From Prorocentrum cordatum (lineage: Eukaryota > Sar > Dinophyceae > Prorocentrales > Prorocentraceae), in NCBI GenBank assembly GCA_963575745.1, contig CAUYUJ010016292.1:147051-211050 (forward strand): a stretch of 64,000 bases of DNA, in the 5' to 3' direction. Shown here in pieces: positions 22,370 to 33,227 of the stretch (its first letter is position 1; every line of letters begins with the position of its first letter). The notes beneath the pieces were generated by a model. The model had not been told where the DNA came from. It did no database searches and was given only the letters and a program-made list of their open reading frames with translations. The position numbers and the translations under genes were made by a program.

Positions 22370-22720
22370 AATTTCTGATGGTTTTGATGGAATTTGATGG
22401 ATTTTGATGGATTTTGATGAGTTCTGATGGATTCTGATGGATTCTGATGGTTTCTGATGATTTGTGGTGGCCGGACTTGATGGATTTTGATGGAATTTGA
22501 TGGTTTCTGATGGATTTTGATGGAAAATGGTGGAAGTCCCGTGCAATAAGCTCATCATAATTTGATGGATGTTGATCGATTCTGGTAGATTTTGATGGTC
22601 GGGCCTGATGAAATTTGATAGATTTTGATGGAAAATGATGGACTTTGGTGGAATTTGATGGTTCGCGATGGGTTGTGATGGATTTTGATGGAAAATGGTG
22701 GAAGTTGATGGTCGGGGTGG
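22370..22720. repeat. TTTTGATGGA nonamer-like satellite
   Basis: TTTGATGGATTTTGATGG-type words repeat for 350 bp, interrupted by two short GGCCGGAC/GTCGGGCC spacers. It is AT-richer than everything around it. Confidence 0.9.
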
Positions 22721-22849
22721 TTTGCGGACTCGGCCCGACCGAATCCTTCGACTGGAGAACCACATTTTGTCATGGCGGCCCAGGCGTCCTGATCGCGCAC
22801 GCCGATGGCGGCAATGCCGACCTCAGCCATGGCCACAAGCCCGATACCT

Positions 22850-23500
22850 TAAGCCTTCGGCCGTCAACCCTCAACTCCATGCCCGAAGCCCTTGGCCTTG
22901 AGCCCTGAGCCCTAAGCCCTGGGCCCTACGTTCTCAGCCCTGAACCCTACGCCCTATGCCCTTGACCCCAAGCCCTAAGCCATGATCCCCCTGCCCTTAA
23001 GCCGTAAACCCCGACCCAATGCCATAAGCCGCGCTCCAGAAAACCCGAGGCCCTGTGCCCGAAGCCCTGAGCCCTATGCCATACGCCGTAAACCCCAAGA
23101 CGTAAACCCTTATCCCCATGCCCCCAGCCGAAACCCGAAACCCTACGCCCTAATCCCTAATCCCTAAGCCCTAAGCCACAGGCCCCGTGCCCCGTGCCAG
23201 TAGCGCTAACACGCAAGCCCGAAGCCTTTCGACAAGTGCCCTGGGCCCTAAGCCACCCCCACCCCTGCCATAAATCATTAGATCTGGGCCCTAGGGGCGT
23301 CGCTCTAAGCCTCAGCCTCAGCCCTACGCCTACGCCCGAAGCCCTAACAGCTGATATACGCCCGCAAACAACTCCCTGAGCACTTGGCCCCCAGACGCAC
23401 GCCTCATGCCCTGAACCCCCATCACCAACCCCCGCACCCTCCCCCCAAAGCCCCATGCCCCCAGCCCTTAGCCCTAAGCTGTGGGGCTCAATGCCTTATG
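22850..23500 (-). repeat. Heptamer satellite, C-rich orientation, well-preserved
   Basis: A clear seven-base register: GCCCTGA ACCCTAC GCCCTAT near 22940 and TCCCTAA TCCCTAA near 23150. These are very close to the CCCTAAA telomere heptamer. 23500-23930 is a non-repetitive island with short frames only. Confidence 0.9.
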
Positions 23501-23929
23501 CCTTACGCCCTGGCCCTGCCCCAGGCCGGCCCTGCACCATGCCGCTGAGCTATACCATACAAGCATGAGCTGGGCCCTGTCTATATCAACCTCCAGAGCC
23601 TACGCAATGAGCCCGAGCCGTCGACGCACGCCCTACGAATGCCGTCGCTGCGCGCTGCATCAAGAACTCGTCGTCGGCGGCGACGAACTCCGTCAGCGCG
23701 GCACCTGGTTGGGGGCCGAGAGCACCACATCGAGATGCACGACTCAGCCCCTGCCCCCTGCCTTCCGCACTGATGCTGCTTGCACTCGGCGGCCGTGCAT
23801 TGTGCAAACACTGCCAGGCCCGAGCCCGCCGAAGGAGGCAACAATGACCCCCCCAACAATGACCCCCCCATCCCCCTCCCCCGCCTTGCTGGGCATCCAT
23901 CAAAAACTCGGTGTGCGAGGCTCACGGCC

Positions 23930-24470
23930 CAGGGCTTCGAGGGCAAGCAGCGGGGCTTCGAGCCCGTAGATTTGGGCATCATGCATATGGCTGAAGGCCT
24001 GAGGCTTTGGGCTCCAGGCGCGGGGCATGGGGCCGAGGGGCTGGCCGCGTAAGGTTTAAGCCGCAGGGTTCGGGGCTCATGGTTTAGCGCCCAAGGCATT
24101 TTGGCAAGGTTGCCAGGCTGCGGGCTAAAGCCCTGGGCCCCAGGGCATGGGACCTAAGCCATCTAGCTTCAAGCCTAAGGCCCAAGGCATGGGGCGAAGG
24201 CTTCCCGACCTACGGCGCAAGGCAAGGGGCGTCGGGCGAATGGCTTATGGCATAACGCTTAGGGCGCCAGTTTCAGGGCCGAGGGCAGAGGGCAGAGGGA
24301 TTTGTGGCTCAGTGCGTTGGGCGCAGGGTTTATGGCGAATTGCCTTAAAGGCGATGGATCTGGCCTCTGGGCAGAAGGCCCAGGGCGGGCTGGTTTGGGA
24401 TTTCGGGGCTGAAGGCTTCAGGCCAGGAGCAAAGGGACACGCGGTCCTCGCACGTATCTCCGCTGCTACG
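23930..24470 (+). repeat. Heptamer satellite, G-rich again
   Basis: GGGCTTCGAGG and CAGGGC-type words return in the G-rich orientation, so the satellite flips a second time. Confidence 0.75.
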
Positions 24471-24479
24471 TAAAGTGCA

Positions 24480-25310
24480 ACGGCTCTAGGGGCCAAGGCG
24501 GCCCTTGAGGGTTCCAAGACGGCCTTGAATCCCAAGAGCCCAATACACCCCTCAAAACCAAGACGACCTTAAGCCCAAGATCCCAAGATAACACTTGAGC
24601 CCAAGACTGCCCCTCAGCCCAAGACGGCCTGTAAACCCAAGGCGGCAATATCTATAATCGCGGCTGCTGCGCCGTGCTTGTGATGCGTGACCACGCGCGT
24701 GCATGGACGCATCTACAACGACATGTGCATGCATGGCGTGTTCAAGCACTTCGGCGCACCACTCGCACGGATCGCCACAGGAATCCTAGAAGGGCCCAGG
24801 GCCAGAAGACAGGCGCTGAGGAGGGCGACAAGGCGCCTGCGCTCGTCGACGGCACCGAACGCGAGCTCGGTGTCGCCCCGATCGCCTTCCCCAGCGCCTA
24901 GCGGCAAAGCTCGGGAGAGGGTGACACGGCGCCTGCGCTCGAGACGGTGTCCGAGCCGTAAAGGCGGCACCACCGCCCCGACCTTCTCCCCCCGATCCTC
25001 GCATAGATCTTGCATGTTATGGTTGGGGTCACGGTGCGAAGGCCCAAGACGGCCCTTGAGGTACCCAAGACGGCCTTGAAGCCCAAGAGCCCAAGACACC
25101 CTTAAGCCCAAGATGCCACTAAGCCCAAGATCCCAAGACAACACTTAAGCCCTAGACGGCCCCTCAACCCAAGACGACCCTTAAGTCCAAGACGGCCCTT
25201 GAGGGAGGACGGCCCTTAACTTGCATGGCTCAAGCCGCCCTTGAGAGATCCAAGACGGCCCTTGAGGGATCCAAGATGGCCCTTGAGAGATCCAAGACTG
25301 CCCTGTCTAC
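24480..25310. repeat. AAGACGGCCCTTGAGG satellite with unique island
   Basis: Units such as GATCCAAGACGGCCCTTGAG have a 21-bp period (three heptamers) near 25240-25300. A non-repetitive island at about 24660-25030 interrupts the array. It contains its own short duplication (GGCGCCTGCGCTCG at about 24830 and 24925). Confidence 0.8.
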
Positions 25311-25380
25311 TCATCCTGATCCTACTGAGCCCTCCTCTATGTCAGAGTGTGGGCTGGATGCGCCGTTGCACTTCTGCTGT

Positions 25381-28300
25381 CTACGGCACCCTCTGGGGCT
25401 CATCAGTATCATCAGGATAACGCGGCGCCTCAACTTCGAAAAGGCAGCGAACCTGTGGGATATGCAGGAAGTGCACAACGCGCCTGCGACACCTCCACCG
25501 CTCACTGGCGGAAGGGTCTCGGCAGTAAACATGATCAAACTGCTTATCGTGATTCAAGGAGTGAAACACCAACCACGCCAAAAGGAAGCCGATGCACCTA
25601 CCCTGGCCCTTGAAACTGGGCACAATCGATGCTTTCACGGTTTTTGTTTTGAAGCAACCTTTGTGCCTCTTACACTCAGCTACAATCTGCGCCTTCTTGG
25701 GGTAATATCTCAAGTAAGCCTCAGAACCATACCCGAAAACTCTGATAACGATATGCGGTGGATTTCTGGCGCCAGCCTTCGGCAGTTCCGCCGCGAGCTC
25801 GAAACTGGGCATCTCGTCCTCGCCCGACGCAGCTGGAAGAGGCGCGGGATCGACTGCAGCAGGCTCGACAGGAACGGGATCAGCAGCAGGCGCGCCAGAA
25901 GGTGCCTCGCCCTCCATCTCCTGCAACGCCTTCTCGACGTCAACGTCGCGGATGGACCCATGGTCGGAGCCCTCCGACTCGGCGCCGCCCGACTCCTCCG
26001 ACGTGGCGCCGCCGACGGGCTCGAAAAGGCCGTGCTCCTCGGCGAAGTCCAGCTCGGCAGAACCTTGAAGGAGGGCTCAAGCTCGCCCTGTGGCCGCCGT
26101 CGTCGTCGTCGCCGCCGTCGTCGCCACCGTTGTCGCCCCCGTCGCCGTCGCCGTCGCCGTCGCCGCCGCCGACGCCGACGCCGTCGTCGTCGCTGTCGAA
26201 CTCCGATTCAAAAACAAAAAAAACCCAACTCCTCGGTAAACCTACGACATCTTGGCCCTCGGAACCTCCATCGGACACCTCCTCAGGCTCCACCTCGGCG
26301 TCGCTGAACCCGCGCCGCAAGCTCAAGCCTGAGTCCGACGAGACACCCGCCTCTGGCTGCGGCTCCTCGGCGCCAGCGGCGCTGCGCCCGCGCGCCGCTC
26401 GGCCGCGCCTGGGGCGGCCTCGCCCTAGCGCCTCGGCGCCGCGGGCAGCGCGGCCCCGCCCGCGAGCACCGCGTGCTTCCCCCCCGCGCACGGCCCCCAA
26501 GGGTAGGCGTCTGCTTCCTCTTCGGGACGGCCAGCCTCAGCAGGTCGATCGGCTCGAAGCCCATGTGCCTGACTCGTTGGCGGCGGGGCTCGAATGGTCG
26601 CAGCAGGCGCTTGGAGAAGCAGACCAGCTCATACCACGTCAGCGTCCAGGACTTGGTGTTCGGGCGAAGCTCCATGTACCCGAAGGCCTCCCACTGCGTA
26701 ACCAGGTAGAGATCCTCAGAGTTCGGGCCGCACCGCGGAGCCACGCCCAAAGTGCCAGCTTCATCTCGGTCGGGATCCCTTTCCATGTAGATGTACGTCG
26801 GCCTGATCGGCTTCTCGTAGAACAATGCCACGTGCAACCAAACATCTGAGACATCATCGGGCACGGGATCTCCAACAGGATGATCAGGGCCAGCTCGTCC
26901 AGGATTGACACACCCGAACCGTGCAACCAAATGGCCGCGCTTCAGCAAGGGCCGAAAGTTGTCATTCATTCGAGAACAGATGCGAAGAGATGCCAAGAAC
27001 TTGTCCATCCACTGGTCCTTGAACCGCCCGCTTCCGTTGCAGATGCACTCCTGGGCTTCCCAGCAGCGCCGACGATCCGTTGGAACTCTTCCAAGCTGAG
27101 GGACGTCCTGGACACGGATGTAGCGATGCAAATCTTGCCATCTCTCTCCGTTCGCCTTCAGGGTGGTCTTGGCCAAATGCTCCAGGGCAGCCGTTCGAAC
27201 CGTCTCCGCAGAACGGTTCCAAGTCATCACGAGCATAGGGGACGGCTCAGCGGTAAGATCGCCACGAGGCAAGGCCACATCCGAGCACGCAGCTGACCCG
27301 CCAACGAACGACCAGGACTGCGCCTCTCCATCGACAACTCGGCGCGAGTTATCCCGCAGCTCAGTCACCCTGGCTCGCTCCTCCTTCTCCTGGGCGGCAG
27401 CCAGAGCACGCTCGCGGCAGAGGACCAACCGCGACTCCGTCAGGATGCGGCCGTACGGCGGCGGCGTCTCCTCCTCGGCGCCCCCGCCCGCGGGTACAAG
27501 CTCGACTGCAGGTGCGCCATCATGTTCAGGGCCGACGCCTCCAGGTCGCCCAGCGCCGCCGTGGAGCGCGCGTCACTGGCGCGCGCGCCGACCAGCCGCG
27601 CCTGCCCTGGACGACTGCGGCGGCCTGTACGTAGGAAAACTCTCATGGCCCTCAGCCCTCTGCTTCGCGGCGAGCTCGCCCAACTCCTCATAAAAAGATT
27701 TCTCATCCGCTGACATATTGCGATATGCTTGGCTCATCTCAGCTGCAGTCTCCGCCGTAATGTACCGACCCTTCGCCTGCACGTGAAGGAACGCCCTCCA
27801 CGTCCAAGAGTATCTCCTCGGGGGTGGCTTCTTGGATCCCCCGACCGCCACCGCAGCGGCGGCGCCGCGCGGGCGCTTGCGCTTTTCAACATTGGTGCCC
27901 ACGTCTCTCCTGTCCGAACAACACCTGCGACAACAGAACCATGCTGATAACTCCTCCAAGTGTGTCTCGTGGGTCTGGACGCGGAACTTGTTGCGCCTCT
28001 CGTTCGTGGAGTGCTCCCTCTCGGTCGGCCCCGTGTCTGATTCCATCACGCTCAGCAACGCCATGAGCTCGGCCCGCGCGCAAGACCCTCCAACAGCCTC
28101 GCCGTAGTACTCGACAAAGCCAGCAGTGAACTCGTCCAAACAACAAGTGCACCCACGTGACTCCTTCAGCTCTTGAAGAACAGAACCATCATGCAAGGAT
28201 GCGAAAGTCTTGTAGGACCACCAACGATGGGGGACCTCGACCAGCTCATACGTCGCAGTGGCCATCCTGGCCAAGAGCACGTACAGCTTCATGCCCTGGG

Positions 28301-30277
28301 CCTCCGTCTGGTTCGAAAGGGTGCGCCAGAGAGCTGGAGTGCACATCAAGTCCGCGACTTCGTCTCTGAGCCGTTTCTCTGGATCGCCACGGTAGGCCTC
28401 CCACAGCTGGTACGTGCGGGAGCCGTCACGGAGAAACTTAACCTGCTGCTCCCGTTCCCATCCCACGCCAGACAACGCTAATTGGTTGAGAATCAATGTC
28501 TCCGTCGGGCCGTGCTGGATTCGAGCAATCAGCAAGTCGTCCTCGAACGTGCCACCGAGAATCCAACTCTGGGTGTCCTTGACCCTGGTCTCGGCATCTT
28601 GGCGCCAGACAGAGATGTCGCCGCCCTCTACGTCCTCGTCGCCGCCGTCGTGCGCGTCGTCAGCTCGAGAGATGCTCGGCTGCCCTGGCCCGCCTTCGGC
28701 GTCGCCAGTCACCTTCGCCGCATGGGCCTGGCAGCCCCCTCGAAGCTTGTGATCCCTCCCAGGCACTGCTCGCATCCACGCCTGCTGCGCGAGCCCATGG
28801 ACGTGCGAGATCAGGCCGATGCTGTTGATGCACTCGCTGGTCCCCGTCCAGTTCGAACGGTTCAGCACGGTGACGCCTGACCCGCACAAGCATTGAATGC
28901 CCTCGTCGCACATCAGTCTCAGCGTCTCTCTGAACGATGAACAACACCCATTGCAGTAATGCTCAACTCGACCACGGCGCCGGATATCACCATTGAATAG
29001 CCTCCCTAGAAGACCCCGTCGATACTTAGCGCTCGGCGTGGCGCCTGGCACGAACAAGTCGTACACGGCCTCCCTGTGAGATGATGCTTCAGCACTGCAG
29101 GCGCCAGACCAGATGACTACGAGCTGCTCCTTGAGTATTCTGCGCATCTCTCGTCGCAAGTCGGCCATGGCACCACCTTGCACTGCGAGGGCAAATCTGA
29201 TCAGTTGCGTGTCCAATGGCTTCACCGTGGCGAACGACAATGTTGACACGGTTGCCTTCCTGTGAGCATCGCAAAGCAAACCCACGCGTGTTCTGGCAGG
29301 GCACTCGTTCAAAAAGAACCGCTCAGCCCGTAAATTGCCGCCGAATCCGTCGCACACACATGCATTGATCACTCGGTGGAATGATGAGTCCACGAGGTCG
29401 TCACACGGTAACTTGAGGTGGCGCAGTGCTGCGACGATACACTCAGCTTTCGTACTACTGATCGCCTGGAGGAGAGCGGGCTGGGGCAACTTCATTATCA
29501 TCGTGCGTTCTTGCCCATGCTGAATCCGCCGGAACGCTATCACAAAAGACGCCTCTGTCACAAACAACTCATGGGCACCTTTTTGTGTAAACACGTCGTC
29601 CTCGCCGTCATCGTCTCGAACATGCGTCGTCACTCTCAAGTGCTTGCACTTCGTGCCGTCGTACTTGCGGTACCGAATCGCACGCAAGGGTTGAAGCAGA
29701 ACTCCTTCACGCGTTGCCTGCACATGTGGATCGAACGCTGCACATACATGGACATCGCCTCCCTGACTGTGTCGTAGGCCGCGCACGCAAATGAGTGCAT
29801 CATGGGGTACACGTGGGACCTCGACACATCTATTTCGTCGGCGAGCGTGCTGGCACTGCATAGACGCGCAGCCTCCTGAATCGACGGGACCAACATTCTC
29901 GATGCAAGAGCCTGGTGTGAGTCTCGACTCGGCTCGCCACTCGAAGCTGCAGGCGATCTGGCCTTTGCTAAACGTGCTTGTCTTTTAGATGGTGCCACGA
30001 GAGTCGTCTGGATAACCTTATGATGGGCAATCGGCTTTGGCATCGACTCGTCCCTGATGAAGACAAAAGGTTCTCGGGCCACATTATCCCGCACCACAAC
30101 TGCTGACGAGGGGCGGTCGGGAATCCAACTCTCACCATCTGCGGCCCCAGGGCAGCCCTGACGCGGAACATCTGCATCACCACCACTACGTTGAATCAAG
30201 CAGCCACTCCAGTCGTCTTCATCGTCACGCGAATGAATTTTGCAATGTCCAAACCAATCATCTTCATCATCTGCCAT
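25381..30277 (-). pseudogene. Large multi-frameshift protein with HMG-box-like segment, possibly transposon-encoded
   Basis: A ~4.9-kb intronless gene, read from the ATG at 30277 (MADDEDDWFGHC). Sensible coding moves between frames near 29690, 27575, 27480, 26490 and 26050, which implies at least five indels over what would be ~1630 residues. Recognisable parts, in order: an acidic N-terminus; a Cys/His-containing core with CDGFGGN, LLCDAHRKATVS and HYCNGCCSSF; an HMG-box-like segment at 27666-27815 (SQAYRNMSADEKSFYEELGE); a region with CWEAQECICNGSG; an acidic/glycine linker; and a final domain with AECKRHKGC and GQGRCIGFLLAW. I do not recognise the family. Length, lack of introns, broken state and a possible spliced-leader relic upstream suggest a transposon gene or retrocopy. 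Programmed frameshifting is a less likely alternative. Confidence 0.7.
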
Positions 30278-30341
30278 TGTCACTGAAACACAGCATGAGG
30301 TGCAACATGCCCGCTGTGCTCAAGAGAGTGTGGAAAGCTGA

Positions 30342-30363
30342 GATGGGCCCAAACGGTTGCGGA
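30342..30363 (-). other. Possible decayed spliced-leader relic
   Basis: The minus strand matches 15 of 22 positions of the dinoflagellate spliced leader, and four of the seven differences are transitions. It lies 65 bp upstream of the ATG at 30277. A match this weak is expected a few times by chance in 64 kb, so only its position makes it notable. Confidence 0.3.
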
Positions 30364-30479
30364 GCTAGGCAGCGGGAGCGACGAATCAAAACTCCATGAA
30401 CGTCATCTTCGCACCCGCGCGCCGTCGTCCCCACATGAACAAGGGCCTTTTTACGGTCCAGGCCGCGAGGCGCGAAACG

Positions 30480-31090
30480 CGATTATCTTCGCGCGCGCAG
30501 GTGGCCTGTCATGCGCGCCCCGAGTGCACAAGAACGCCCAGAACCCAAAGAGGAGGACCGTTACCCAGGATGTGGGAGGGGCACCAGGCCCCGACCTCCT
30601 GGAACACCAGGGGGCCGAGGGGACAGGGATAACCTGGCCCTCGGGCCAGAGGCCGACATCAGCAACCCCTGGAAAACCACGGTTGTGCCCCCGAAGAAAA
30701 GGGACCCAAGGACACCCGACCAGGAGGACCAATGGGACACGATCAGGGGGGGGGGGAAGGATACCAGAGGGGGAGGAAACAAATAAGCACAAGGACATTG
30801 TAATGTAGGAGTACTGCGGGTAGGCAATTCGCGAGGGGGGGAAGCAGGAGAGTAGGAGAAGGTGGGCAGTATTGGGGCAGTGGTGGGACATGTGAATGGG
30901 ACGCGCAGGAGTAGCAGAGGCGTATGTGAGCCTGCGGAAGGAGGCAGGTAAGGAGGTTGGGCGAGGAGAAATGGGCCTGGCGAAAGGGAGGAGCAGGAAG
31001 TGCTGGAGAGCAAGCAAGAGAGTGGGACGGTAGCGCAGGGTGACGGGGAGGGACCCACCCGAACGACGCGGGGCGGCGAACGGCAACCAC
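30480..31090. other. Non-repetitive interval with a small unexplained ORF
   Basis: A plus-strand frame at 30511-30786 encodes a hydrophilic Pro/Gly/Arg-rich 91-residue peptide with no recognised motif. Nothing else stands out. I do not call it a gene. Confidence 0.3.
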
Positions 31091-31094
31091 GGCA

Positions 31095-31400
31095 ATGCGG
31101 CGCGGCGCCGCACTACACAACGGCACGACACGGCACTGCAACACAACGCAGAACCACAGCGGCACGGCGCGGCGGCACAGCACGGCACGGCCCCTCCACG
31201 GTACCACACGGCGCCACCGCGGCACGGCGCGGCGCGGCACCACGGCACGGCACGGCACGGGATCACGACGTGGCCCGCGCAACGAGGCGCGGCACCGCGA
31301 CGCGGCACGGGACCGCGGCACGGGACAGGGCGCACGGCAGACCGAATCGTGAGATGGCCCCGCCTTAGGACTGCGGCACGGCACGGCGCACCTCGCGGGC
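31095..31400. repeat. CGGCA pentamer satellite
   Basis: GGCACGGCACGGC words with GCGGC interruptions fill this stretch. His/Gly/Thr/Arg-rich frames are satellite translations. Confidence 0.9.
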
Positions 31401-31672
31401 GCTGGCACCTCCATGGCCCTGAGCTCAACACGGCGACGGGCCCCATGAGAAACTTAACTCAGAAGCTTAAGGAAGGACGCCCGACCATGACGAACACACG
31501 TTTAGGGCGAAGGAGAGTTTCCCATCAAAAACCATATGGGGCCGACCTGGCCCATATCCAAGAAACGACATCGTAAACCTAGCCACTGGTCCCCAAAATA
31601 TTACTGAATAGTAGCTTTGAACTCGACTTGGCCGTACTCGATGCTGTAAGTGATGTGTCTCCACCGATACTG

Positions 31673-32681
31673 TTACCCACGCTGTACAGCAGCACCAGAA
31701 CCTGAAGCAGACGTTGACGCACCTTTGCCGCAGGCCTTGGCATTGTTCGCGATCCGTTTGCGCTCTGGCTCCAATGCCGCTGCCCTGTCCGCTTCTGCTG
31801 CCGCCAGCAACCCGGGGGGAGTCCTCGTTCGACTCGGTGCGCTTCGCCTCCCCTCGCTGGTCCTCGTTCGTCGAGTCGAGCTCCGTTGTACCACCTGTGC
31901 CCACTGCCGATTGTCCCTGTTCGCCCGTGCGCTGTCTCTTAGTTGCGCCCGAGCGGATGTCCTTGACCTTTGTGAACTGCTCATGTACTGCCTGCTGGAT
32001 AGCCGCCACTTGGTCGCACTTCTCCTTGATCGTGGCCTCCAGGGCCCGTAGGACCCGCCGCTCTTCTTCGTCGAAAGCGCCGATGTCCTGGAAGAGCGTA
32101 TCGTCCACCGCGAAGACCACGCGCTTCCCGTCCGACATGTAGCCCTGCGGAGCATGCTGGATGTTGGCCTCCGCCGCAACACGTGCCACCGCGTCCGCGT
32201 GCTCCTTCTTGGCTCTGGCGTGCTCCAAGGCCGCACACTTCGTGGCCTCCCTGGCAACCTCCAGCTTGTACTCCGCCTCCAACTCTGCCTTGGAAGCTCT
32301 TTCGAGAGCATCCGCCTTCCACTTGAGTTCCTTCGCGGATCTCGTGCAGAACTCCTGGGGAGACACCTGCACCTGCACCACCTGGTTTTCTTTGTACCTC
32401 TCTTGCGCCGGACGTAACGTGTTGACCTCCTTGGTGAACTGCGGAAGAGAGGCAAGCTGCTCGAGAAGTGCTGCAGGGTCGACCTTCGTGGGCCCCGTGG
32501 TCGTCTCCGTCGCTCGGTAATGATACCACGAACTCTGCCTCTTCGAGCGCCACGGAGGTGATCTCTGGTATCAGTCAATCGAAGCCCCGCACTTCGCACA
32601 TTTGCCATCGTTTGTCTGGATGCGGAAATTGAACGCCCAATTGCCGCACGAGCAAACCGTGAAATCGCCCTTCCTCGCCAT
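31673..32681 (-). pseudogene. Retroposed zinc-ribbon/coiled-coil gene, broken
   Basis: An intronless coding region beginning at the ATG at 32681, 88 bp downstream of a spliced-leader relic. The N-terminus (MARKGDFTVCSCGNW..) holds four Cys in CSCG and CAKCG, a small zinc ribbon like the one in the intact LINE ORF1 (CAWC..CKHC). Codon 37 is TGA. The same frame then resumes with normal protein, including QLASLPQFTKEVN and a long charged coiled coil (KAELEAEYKLEVAREATKCA). In a C-run near 31820 the sense shifts to another frame (AEADRAAALEPERKRIANNA), ending at a stop at 31673. One nonsense change plus one frameshift make it a pseudogene of ~335 residues. It was probably an mRNA-derived copy of a gag/ORF1-like or host protein. 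Confidence 0.8.
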
Positions 32682-32768
32682 CTTCGTGCGGGAGGAATGG
32701 TTGCAAGAGCGGGACGGGCACCCGTCTCTGAAACTGTGGGGCCGCTGCTCCCCTGTGCCAGCTCAAGA

Positions 32769-32790
32769 CTTGAGCCAAAATGGATACGGA
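32769..32790 (-). other. DinoSL spliced-leader relic
   Basis: The minus strand reads CCATTTTGGCTCAAG preceded by TCCGTAT, matching the 22-nt dinoflagellate spliced leader at 21 positions (T for G at position 7). It sits upstream of an intronless ATG and abuts a TCC/GGA tract on its 5' side. A genomic leader without its donor site is the known mark of a trans-spliced mRNA that was reverse transcribed and reinserted. Confidence 0.9.
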
Positions 32791-33020
32791 GGAGGAGGAG
32801 GAGGAGGAGGAGGAGGAAAAGCAGGAGGAGGAGTAGGAGGAGGAGGGAGGAGGAGGGAGGAGGAGGAGGAGGAGGAGGAGGGAGGAGGAGGAGGAGGAGG
32901 AGAAGGAGGGAAAGCATGAGGAGGAGGAGGAGGAGGAGGAGGAGGAGGAAAAGCAAGAGGAAAAGCAGGAGGAGGAGGAGCAGGAGGAGGAGGAAAAGCA
33001 GGAGGAGGAGGAGGTGGAGC
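32787..33020. repeat. GGA tract adjoining the leader relic
   Basis: GGA repeats with AAAAGCA interruptions start exactly at the 5' end of the leader relic and run for about 230 bp. Confidence 0.95.
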
Positions 33021-33227
33021 AAGGAGGGTCCCAGCCGTCCACCTCCACCGTTCCTGCCACGCAGTGTACTGCGTCGGCCACGCACTGTTCATGCTCGGAC
33101 GGAAAGCGCCGACTCCCTGCATTTTCTTCACAAGCTGAAGTGCCAGGGCCGAGTTTGGCACCTGGGGCTAAAGCAATGGCAGTGCGAAAACTTGATGCTA
33201 AGGAGCAGCCATAGAAGTAGGCACCAG

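Noticed and set aside
22940-23170. True telomere end
   Set aside because: The array is internal, degenerate and flanked by other sequence on both sides.
18650-25310. Many 60-180-codon Gly/Leu/Arg or Pro/Ala-rich ORFs
   Set aside because: They follow the heptamer and 21-bp satellites and occur on both strands without motifs.
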